Below, one piece after another: positions 1 to 5,693 of a stretch of 8,782 nt of DNA. The position numbers and the translations under genes were made by a program. Each line of letters starts with the position of its first letter. The stretch's first letter is position 1. The notes under the pieces are model-generated. The model did no database searches, was not told where the DNA came from, and was given only the letters and a program-made list of their open reading frames with translations. Source of the DNA: an uncultured Pseudomonadota bacterium (GTDB lineage: Bacteria; Pseudomonadota; Alphaproteobacteria; RF32; CAG-239); contig CADBPX010000026.1 of assembly GCA_902796625.1 (NCBI GenBank), positions 1 to 8,782 on the forward strand, in the 5' to 3' direction.

Positions 1-1911
1 ACTCAGGTTGGCTCAAATATGAAAGTTGAAGGCTTATTGGCAGCAGGTCAGATTGATACGCAACATTTGCGCACGGCCTCTTTCAGCTCGGGTTCGGAAA
101 ATATTGACGACAAAAACAAATGGCTGACAGTTAATGAAAACGGTGTGCATATTCGTGAAATCGGGGAGGATGATGCTGATGTGTCAGGAGATGAATATTC
201 AAGACTTGATGCCACTAAAGATGGTTTATATATTGGAGGTTCAGGTGTAAAGGCTGATTTTGAAGGGGATAGATTGCGTATCGGAGCAACCGGAAATATG
301 GGCGATGATAATGGCCATGGTAAAGGGAATAACGAGTTTAGAACCGAGTTTTCCGGTGGAAATGTTGATCTTGCCGGTGCAAATTTGAAGGTTACGGATG
401 AAGAAGGAAGTGCTGTTTTAGCGGTTCGCGGCAATAAAAATGCTAATGAAGTTGAGTTACAGAATGGAGATATCAGAAAATATGATGTTGCGGTGCATGG
501 TAAGGCAATTTTTACAGATGCGGCTAATAGTATCGGAAGCGCTGATAAACGCTATATGTCGGTTGGAGAATTGAATGAAAATGCGGCAGTTAATATAGTT
601 TCTAATAATACAAATGATGGAAATATTGTCTTGGTCGATGGAACATCGGATAAGGAAAGTGGCTACGAAACAGATAAGGCTACTAAAGCCGGAACGGTAT
701 ATATTCGTAAAGGCTTGGTCGATGTAAAATCAGCAGACGGGGCGGCAAGTCCGGAGTTGCAGATGGCGGATGAGAACAAAAGAGCTGAATATGGTATGGT
801 TCGCGCTTCGGCTTTTGTAGCGAATAATGCTAACGAAAAATATAAATACAGCAATCCGGTAAGCGGATATCCTTCTGATTCTAATTATGGTAATAGTTCT
901 GATGGTAAATATGATACCTATATGGTCAATCCGGCCTATACTTCAGTGATGCATGATATTAAACTGGCAACACGCGGCGGGGCACGCTTAAGCGATATTT
1001 TGCCGGACTTCATAACCAAAGGTATTTATATTGCTACCAACAATTATAAAGAAAATACCACTGATGAAGCAGGTTCTAGTGATCCGGTTTCTGCTTATGC
1101 CGGTGATGTGCCGATGCCAAAATGTCCTCCGGGATATCTGCGAGTTATTACAGTAGATCCGGCGACTTTCCGCGTAGGAAAAGTCGGGGCTTTAGCAAAA
1201 GATGGAAAGTTTACGTCACTTAAGGATGTAACAAAGGATGGAGAAAATAAAATTAGTAAGGAAAATCGTCCGGAAGTTGTGCCAACCTGGATATACAATG
1301 ATAGTGGTGTTAAACGTGAAAACACATCAGTAGTGGGAATTTCTGTCGGAAGTGATAATATGGTTAATACAGAAGATGTGATTTCAGAAGTTACAGGAAG
1401 TGGAACCGGTGTAACAACTAAAACAAAAACAGTTTATGCTCCAAGTACTGATAGTGCAGGCAACCCAGATACGACAACGAAGTATCTGGTGGCAATTGAT
1501 GGCGGTAGGCCGATAACCGTTCAGGAGAGTACATGGTTGAAGGCATTCAGTGACCCTGATAAAAGTAATGGTGTATGGAATGTTAGATTAGGTTTCTTGT
1601 ATGATGGGGATGTGTATGAAAGTATCGCCGGCTCTGGAATTGAAACAATTGAGCCAGAGGGCACCAACAAAACCTATTATTGGAACCTCTTTCCGATTAA
1701 GCGCGGTACAATAGAGGCTTATGTTACTACATATTGCTATTTTGATCGCAAAGCTTTTACTAATAGGATGATGGTGGATCAATATGGTGATTTGTTTAAT
1801 AGCGATGGTACAGGTATTGGTAAGGATTACGGTAAGGCAAGAATGGATGATAATAGCGATTATATCAATCGTCTGAATGATCCGAACTTGAAGTATAATG
1901 AGGTTTGGTAG
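1..1911 (+). CDS. Large probably exported repetitive protein, C-terminal part (PilV/minor-pilin-like at best)
   Basis: The frame is open from base 1, so the first ATG at 19 is probably internal and the gene starts upstream; 636 residues are visible, ending in TAG. The protein is rich in Gly, Asn, Asp, Ser and Thr with short alternating hydrophobic/polar stretches, as in beta-rich surface or pilus-tip proteins. The first ~270 residues look like successive small beta segments. A distinct C-terminal part begins near residue 370 at MPKCPPGYLRV. Only two cysteines are visible (about residues 375 and 579), which could form one disulfide in an oxidising compartment. The style recalls PilV-type minor pilins with variable C-termini, but the diagnostic N-terminal prepilin helix is outside the window and I see no shufflon-type inverted repeats. 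A phage-like or adhesin-type surface protein is the alternative. The reading frame is certain; the function is not. An intrinsic terminator lies 14 bp after the stop. Confidence 0.85.
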   Translation, partial: TQVGSNMKVEGLLAAGQIDTQHLRTASFSSGSENIDDKNKWLTVNENGVHIREIGEDDADVSGDEYSRLDATKDGLYIGGSGVKADFEGDRLRIGATGNMGDDNGHGKGNNEFRTEFSGGNVDLAGANLKVTDEEGSAVLAVRGNKNANEVELQNGDIRKYDVAVHGKAIFTDAANSIGSADKRYMSVGELNENAAVNIVSNNTNDGNIVLVDGTSDKESGYETDKATKAGTVYIRKGLVDVKSADGAASPELQMADENKRAEYGMVRASAFVANNANEKYKYSNPVSGYPSDSNYGNSSDGKYDTYMVNPAYTSVMHDIKLATRGGARLSDILPDFITKGIYIATNNYKENTTDEAGSSDPVSAYAGDVPMPKCPPGYLRVITVDPATFRVGKVGALAKDGKFTSLKDVTKDGENKISKENRPEVVPTWIYNDSGVKRENTSVVGISVGSDNMVNTEDVISEVTGSGTGVTTKTKTVYAPSTDSAGNPDTTTKYLVAIDGGRPITVQESTWLKAFSDPDKSNGVWNVRLGFLYDGDVYESIAGSGIETIEPEGTNKTYYWNLFPIKRGTIEAYVTTYCYFDRKAFTNRMMVDQYGDLFNSDGTGIGKDYGKARMDDNSDYINRLNDPNLKYNEVW

Positions 1912-1925
1912 TTTAGGGTAGGATG

Positions 1926-1955
1926 AAAAAGCGGTGTTGCGGCACCGCTTTTTTT
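1926..1955 (+). terminator. Intrinsic terminator of the surface-protein gene
   Basis: The arms AAAAAGCGGTG (1926-1936) and CACCGCTTTTT (1943-1953) pair perfectly around a 6-nt loop, and the 3' arm runs into seven T. It sits just after the TAG at 1909-1911, so it most likely ends that transcript and isolates the downstream repeat cluster. Confidence 0.9.
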
Positions 1956-1965
1956 GTTAACAGTT

Positions 1966-2001
1966 ATGCCTTGACGTTTTCTGGCGAAAACGAGGCATGA
2001 C
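1966..2001 (-). repeat. Bulged-hairpin repeat, copy 1
   Basis: Read on the minus strand: GTCA lead-in, outer stem ATGCCT/AGGCAT (6 bp), inner stem CGTTTTC/GAAAACG (7 bp), loop GCCA, and an unpaired TCA between the inner and outer stems on the 3' arm. It shares the CCT...TCA-AGG frame with three neighbouring copies, but not the stem sequence. It points toward copy 2 with its GTCA end, separated by 17 AT-rich bases (2002-2018). REP/BIME-like by architecture; no transposase is in the window. Confidence 0.7.
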
Positions 2002-2018
2002 AATTATTAGTTTATATT

Positions 2019-2054
2019 GTCACCCCTCGGTGACGAAGTCACCGTCAAGGGGTC
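2019..2054 (+). repeat. Bulged-hairpin repeat, copy 2
   Basis: GTCA lead-in (2019-2022, its A also starting the outer stem), outer stem ACCCCT (2022-2027)/AGGGGT (2048-2053), inner stem CGGTGAC (2028-2034)/GTCACCG (2038-2044), 3-nt loop GAA, and unpaired TCA (2045-2047). It has the same frame as copy 1 in the opposite orientation, with an inner stem of unrelated sequence that is still fully complementary. Confidence 0.7.
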
Positions 2055-2082
2055 TACCGCTTCTTTTTTAAAAGCATTCGAA

Positions 2083-2126
2083 GATGCCTTGAATTTTTTC
2101 GCTAACGGCGAAAAAATAGGCATGAC
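2083..2126 (-). repeat. Bulged-hairpin repeat, copy 3
   Basis: Minus-strand orientation: outer stem ATGCCT/AGGCAT (plus-strand 2084-2089 and 2118-2123) and a 10-bp inner stem (2093-2102 with 2108-2117, ATTTTTTCGC/GCGAAAAAAT) around a 5-nt loop. The fixed 3-nt bulge is TGA at 2090-2092, i.e. TCA on the minus strand, with the TGAC end at 2123-2126. The outer stem equals that of copy 1; the inner stem is longer and different. It faces copy 4 across 14 AT-rich bases. Confidence 0.7.
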
Positions 2127-2140
2127 AATAAAAAATAAAA

Positions 2141-2183
2141 GTCATTCCTCGCACAGCGCGGCGCGTCTGTGCGTCAAGGAATC
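2141..2183 (+). repeat. Bulged-hairpin repeat, copy 4
   Basis: GTCA lead-in (2141-2144), outer stem ATTCCT (2144-2149)/AGGAAT (2177-2182), inner stem CGCACAG (2150-2156)/CTGTGCG (2167-2173), GC-rich 10-nt loop with internal CGC/GCG pairing, and unpaired TCA (2174-2176). It forms the second face-to-face pair with copy 3. Confidence 0.7.
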
Positions 2184-2216
2184 TTTTCTTTGCGTAGCGC
2201 TTATTCTACTAAAAAT

Positions 2217-2308
2217 CCCCGCCGCTACAGATACGTCATTCAGAGTCGCATAAATGCCGGTTCAGAATGACGTACTTGTGGGAGTACTTCAAGTGGCGGT
2301 AAAAGGGG
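2217..2308. repeat. Compound inverted repeat, possibly a degenerate miniature mobile element
   Basis: The core is a perfect 10-bp inverted repeat, TACGTCATTC (2232-2241) and GAATGACGTA (2265-2274), enclosing a small palindrome GCATAAATGC (2248-2257). Outer arms CCGCTAC (2222-2228) and GTGGCGG (2293-2299) pair with one G-U wobble, and CCCC (2217-2220) can pair with GGGG (2305-2308). A side hairpin GTACT/AGTAC lies at 2272-2287. No reading frame of substance is inside. The GTCATTC ends and a TCA just before GAAT resemble the preceding hairpin family, so the two may be related. Function unknown. Confidence 0.55.
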
Positions 2309-2362
2309 ACGGTAAATGATAATGTCTTCAATTGCTACCGTAAAATAAATAAACAAAGTCTA

Positions 2363-2391
2363 TTGACGTTTGTTAAAAGATGATATAGATT
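2363..2391 (+). promoter_or_regulatory. Probable sigma70-type promoter of the ileS leader and ileS
   Basis: TTGACG (2363-2368) matches the -35 consensus in five of six positions. The -10 is either TATAGA (2384-2389, 15-bp spacer) or TAGATT (2386-2391, 17-bp spacer). Transcription would begin near 2396-2400, just ahead of the leader Shine-Dalgarno at 2411, giving ileS an untranslated leader of about 140 nt. The spacing ambiguity limits confidence. Confidence 0.5.
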
Positions 2392-2410
2392 ACTAAAAGT
2401 TTTTGTAATA

Positions 2411-2532
2411 AAGGTGACTTGAATGGCTGTCTTTGCAATATATTCCATAATTAATATTATCCCTTAGGGGATAGGCCGTTCTTTATATAATCACCAATCA
2501 TTCAAGTTTAATCATCAGATATTTTAGGGTAA
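2411..2532 (+). promoter_or_regulatory. Structured leader RNA of ileS with competing pairings
   Basis: Four pairings are visible. (1) Local hairpin TATCCC (2458-2463)/GGGATA (2468-2473) with loop TTAG, which contains most of the leader stop codon. (2) ACTTGAATG (2417-2425), covering the leader start codon, is perfectly complementary to CATTCAAGT (2499-2507). (3) GGTGA (2413-2417) in the leader Shine-Dalgarno can pair with TCACC (2491-2495). (4) TTATCCCT (2457-2464), made of the last Ile codons plus Pro, can pair through 7 bp and one bulged T with AGGGTAA (2526-2532), the ileS Shine-Dalgarno region. Pairings 1 and 4 exclude each other. No hairpin followed by a T-run is present, so control of translation initiation is more likely than transcription termination. 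The pairings are seen; the switch is inferred. Confidence 0.5.
2423..2467 (+). CDS. Isoleucine-rich leader peptide upstream of ileS (putative attenuator)
   Basis: This 14-codon frame encodes MAVFAIYSIINIIP and ends in TAG. Five residues are Ile (positions 6, 9, 10, 12, 13), written with ATA twice, ATT twice and ATC once, so all Ile codons are sampled. A good Shine-Dalgarno, AAGGTGA (2411-2417), lies 5 nt before the ATG. The frame starts a little over 20 nt after the predicted transcription start and ends 69 nt before the ileS ATG. Short leader peptides loaded with the cognate amino acid are the known mark of ribosome-mediated attenuation (trpL, hisL, and pheM ahead of the phenylalanyl-tRNA synthetase genes). 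Here the codon matches the enzyme made downstream. The inferred role is to sense charged tRNA-Ile: ribosomes would stall at the Ile codons when it is scarce and so raise ileS expression. A chance AT-rich frame is the alternative, since ATA/ATT are favoured by composition, but the RBS, placement and cognate match argue against it. Confidence 0.72.
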   Translation: MAVFAIYSIINIIP

Positions 2533-2536
2533 GAAT

Positions 2537-5500
2537 ATGACAAAACATTATGCTGAAGTAAAAGCAAAGCCGGATTTTGTGGCATTAGAAAAAGAGGTTC
2601 TTAATTTTTGGGAACAGGATAAAACGTTTGAAAAATCTGTTCATAATCGTGACGGAGCAGCCGAATTTGTGTTCTATGACGGACCGCCGTTCGCTAATGG
2701 GACACCGCATTATGGACATATTATGGTAAGTTATGTTAAAGACGTTGTTGCACGTTTTCAGACTATGAACGGAAAAAAAGTTGAACGCCGGTTGGGTTGG
2801 GACTGTCACGGTTTGCCGGCCGAAATGTCTGCCGAAAAACAGTTAGGAGTTTCCGGCCGTAAACAAATTGAAGAATACGGAATTGAAAAATTTAATAATT
2901 TCTGCCGCGCCGATGTTTTGAAATATTCCGGTATTTGGGTCGAATTGTTCAAAAGAATTGGCCGTTGGGTGGATTTTAATCATGATTATAAAACTATGGA
3001 TCTTCCGTTTATGGAAACAGTTATCCAAAACTTTAAGCAACTCTATGATAAAGGCCTGGTTTATGAAGATTATCGAGTTTTGCCTTATTCTTGGGCCGCT
3101 GAAACCCCGCTTTCTAACTTTGAAGTAAACTTGGGATATCGCGATAAGACCGATAATGCCATTACCATTATGTTTAAGCTGGAAAACGGCCAGAAAATTT
3201 TGGTTTGGACAACTACCCCGTGGACATTGCCGTCAAATTTGATGTTGGCGGTCGGTAAAGATATCGACTATGCTGTTATGGAAGAAGACGGCCAGCAGTA
3301 TATTATTGCTAAAGCCCGGATGGGGAGCTATAAAAAACAGCTTGAACATGCACAGCAAGTAGGTGAAATTAAGGGGGCTGATTTAGTCGGTATGAGTTAT
3401 GAACCAATGTTCCCATATTTTGCAAACTTAAAAGATAAGGGAGCATTCCGGGTGTTGGCCGGAGAGTTCGTTTCAACCGAAGATGGTACCGGAGTTGTTC
3501 ATATCGCACCGGGATTCGGACAAGACGACTTTGAGGTTTGCCGTGCTTATGATGAAAATTTTCCGGTAATTTGCCCGGTTGATGAAGCCGGTAAATTTAC
3601 TGCCGAAGTTACAGATTATGTCGGACAACAGGTGTTTGATACTAATGAGCCGATTATGCAATGGCTGAAGCAAAACGGACTTCTGGTTAAAAAAGAACAA
3701 TATACACACACCTATCCTTATTGTTGGCGCACAGATACTCCGCTGATTTATAAGGCAATGAGTTCGTGGTTTGTTAAGGTAACGGATTTTCGCGATGAAA
3801 TGGTTAAGAATAATCAGGAAATTAACTGGATTCCGGGACATATTAAAGACGGCCGTTTCGGTAAGTGGCTCGAAGGGGCACGCGATTGGTCAATTTCACG
3901 TAATCGCTTTTGGGGAACACCTATTCCGGTTTGGAAATCAGATAATCCGCAATATCCGCGGGTTGATGTTTTAGGATCAATCGCCGAAATTAAGGAAAAA
4001 ACCGGAGTTAATGTTACAGATTTGCATAAGCCTTATATTGACGATGTGGTTTATCCGAATCCGGATGATCCTTCCGGTAAAACTATGATGCGTCGTGTTA
4101 GCGATGTGTTTGACTGTTGGTTCGAATCCGGATCAATGCCATATGCACAGGTGCATTATCCGTTTGATAATAAAGAATGGTTTGAACAGCACTTCCCAGC
4201 CGATTTTATTGTAGAAGCAATTGATCAAACTCGCGGTTGGTTCTATACCCTGACGGTTCTGTCAACAGCATTGCATAATAAGCCGGCTTTCAAAAATTGT
4301 ATTTGTACCGGATTGCTGATGGCTGAGGGAGGGCAAAAACTTTCAAAACGCTTGAAAAACTATCCAGACCCGAATGAAATTTTGGAAACTGTCGGATCAG
4401 AGGCGCTGAGATGGTTTTTGGTGTCTTCTCCGGTGCTGAAAGGCGGAAATTTGGCCGTGGATAAAGAAGGTAAAGAAATTGCTAAGGCTTCGCGGGCAAC
4501 AATGATTCCGCTGTGGAATGCATTCTACTTCTTTACTTTGTATGCCAATGCCGAAGACTACAAAGCTAAAGAAATTTACAGTTCCACTGAAGCAATGGAT
4601 AATTATATCTTGTCAAAACTGAAAAATTTGGCCGTTAAAATGAAACATGGTATGGAAACATATGATGTAGCCGAATCTTGTGTGGAATTGACGAACTTTA
4701 TGGAAATTTTGAATAACTGGTATATTCGCCGGACACGCGATCGGTTCTGGAAAGGCGAGGCGCAGGCATTTGATACATTGTATACGGTTTTGGTTAATGT
4801 CAGCAAATTGGCTGCTCCGTTAATGCCATTTATCTGCGAATATATCTATAAAAATTTGACCAAAGAAGAATCTGTTCATTTGTGTGATTATCCTGAGCTT
4901 AATGAAATTAAGGCCGATGATAATTTGATGAATGAAATGGATTTTGTGCAGGATTTGTGCTCGACCGGCAAATTTATTCGTGAAGAAAAGAATTTGCGTA
5001 ACCGTTTGCCTCTGGCAAGTCTGACCGTTATCGGGGCTCATCTTTCCGATGAATATCAGGAAATTGTTAAAGATGAACTTAATGTTAAAGAAGTGCGCTT
5101 TGATGATAACTTGGAAAGTTATGCCAGCAAAAATGTTTATCTCTATACGCCGTTACTGGGTAAAACTTTGGGCAAGGATATGGGGGCTGTTATGGCTGCT
5201 TATAAACAAGGACAGTGGCAACTTAATGATGACGGAACCTTGACTATCGGCGGACATACTTTAACGCCAGATTTGTTTGAAGTACGGTTGGATATGAAAG
5301 ACGGAGTTGCCGGTATGGCTTTTGCCAATAATCGTGCTGTTTTGACTTTGGATACCAATGTTACGGATTCCTTAAAACGTGAAGGAATGGCACGCGACTT
5401 TGTCCGTATGGTGCAAACTTTGCGTAAAGAAAAAGACTTTAATATTTCTGATCGTATCGTCTTGAGCTATCAAACCCAAGATGAGGAATTGGCTAAGGCA

Positions 5501-5629
5501 TTACAGGAAAATGAGGCTTACATTGCCGAACAAGTTTTGGCGGTAAAGGTTGTTCCGACATGCTCTGAAGCGAACAGAAGCGAAATTGAAGGCGCGATTA
5601 TTTCCTTTGATGCTAACGTTGCCGCTTAA
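2537..5629 (+). CDS. ileS: Isoleucyl-tRNA synthetase, type 2 (eukaryotic/archaeal-like)
   Basis: Cytoplasmic class I synthetase that charges tRNA-Ile with isoleucine at the cost of ATP. The 1030 residues fit the family. HIGH motif as HYGH (58-61), then GWDCHGLP (87-94). The CP1 editing domain, which hydrolyses mischarged Val-tRNA-Ile, shows TTTPWTLPSN (225-234) and GTGVVHIAPGFGQDD (317-331), with D331 the likely conserved editing Asp. DWSISRNRFWGTP lies at 450-462 and the KMSKS loop reads KLSKR (601-605), followed by LKNYPDP. The anticodon-binding helical domain includes NNWYIRR (about 726-732), and a long C-terminal extension follows without the zinc-finger cysteines of E. coli-type enzymes. 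The GWDCHGLP context and KLSKRLKNYPDP mark the type 2 subgroup, known for low sensitivity to mupirocin. The start is set by AGGG (2526-2529) 7 nt before ATG. It is a single-gene unit, ended by a terminator at 5647, and probably controlled by the upstream Ile-rich leader peptide. Confidence 0.97.
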   Translation: MTKHYAEVKAKPDFVALEKEVLNFWEQDKTFEKSVHNRDGAAEFVFYDGPPFANGTPHYGHIMVSYVKDVVARFQTMNGKKVERRLGWDCHGLPAEMSAEKQLGVSGRKQIEEYGIEKFNNFCRADVLKYSGIWVELFKRIGRWVDFNHDYKTMDLPFMETVIQNFKQLYDKGLVYEDYRVLPYSWAAETPLSNFEVNLGYRDKTDNAITIMFKLENGQKILVWTTTPWTLPSNLMLAVGKDIDYAVMEEDGQQYIIAKARMGSYKKQLEHAQQVGEIKGADLVGMSYEPMFPYFANLKDKGAFRVLAGEFVSTEDGTGVVHIAPGFGQDDFEVCRAYDENFPVICPVDEAGKFTAEVTDYVGQQVFDTNEPIMQWLKQNGLLVKKEQYTHTYPYCWRTDTPLIYKAMSSWFVKVTDFRDEMVKNNQEINWIPGHIKDGRFGKWLEGARDWSISRNRFWGTPIPVWKSDNPQYPRVDVLGSIAEIKEKTGVNVTDLHKPYIDDVVYPNPDDPSGKTMMRRVSDVFDCWFESGSMPYAQVHYPFDNKEWFEQHFPADFIVEAIDQTRGWFYTLTVLSTALHNKPAFKNCICTGLLMAEGGQKLSKRLKNYPDPNEILETVGSEALRWFLVSSPVLKGGNLAVDKEGKEIAKASRATMIPLWNAFYFFTLYANAEDYKAKEIYSSTEAMDNYILSKLKNLAVKMKHGMETYDVAESCVELTNFMEILNNWYIRRTRDRFWKGEAQAFDTLYTVLVNVSKLAAPLMPFICEYIYKNLTKEESVHLCDYPELNEIKADDNLMNEMDFVQDLCSTGKFIREEKNLRNRLPLASLTVIGAHLSDEYQEIVKDELNVKEVRFDDNLESYASKNVYLYTPLLGKTLGKDMGAVMAAYKQGQWQLNDDGTLTIGGHTLTPDLFEVRLDMKDGVAGMAFANNRAVLTLDTNVTDSLKREGMARDFVRMVQTLRKEKDFNISDRIVLSYQTQDEELAKALQENEAYIAEQVLAVKVVPTCSEANRSEIEGAIISFDANVAA

Positions 5630-5646
5630 GGGAAAACAAAAAATGC

Positions 5647-5683
5647 AAAAAAAGACGCTCGTAAAAGAGCGCCTTTTTTTGTT
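5647..5683. terminator. Bidirectional terminator between convergent genes
   Basis: The 14-nt arms at 5647-5660 (seven A, then GACGCTC) and 5667-5680 (GAGCGCC, then seven T) pair with a single A/C mismatch around loop GTAAAA. Each strand reads a GC hairpin followed by a T-run, so the one structure can end ileS (stop at 5629) from the left and the minus-strand gene (stop at 5694) from the right. Confidence 0.85.
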
Positions 5684-5693
5684 TGTTAAAATA

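Noticed and set aside
1..1911. Shufflon recombination cassette in the PilV-like gene
   Set aside because: No inverted 19-bp-type recombination sites or alternative C-terminal frames in opposite orientation are visible, and no recombinase gene is in the window.
1966..2183. CRISPR array
   Set aside because: Units alternate in orientation, differ in inner sequence and have irregular spacing; direct repeats with uniform spacers are absent.
2017..2253. A 78-codon plus-strand frame across the intergenic repeats
   Set aside because: It runs straight through hairpin copies 2-4 and part of the compound repeat, has no Shine-Dalgarno, and its protein is the translation of palindromes; not a gene.
2309..2341. 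Inverted repeat ACGGTA/TACCGT as a terminator
   Set aside because: A 6-bp stem with a 21-nt loop and no T-run on either strand; too weak to call.
2396..2536. T-box riboswitch upstream of ileS
   Set aside because: No T-box consensus and no terminator/antiterminator pair are present, and the leader is shorter than usual; the Ile-rich peptide explains the region better.
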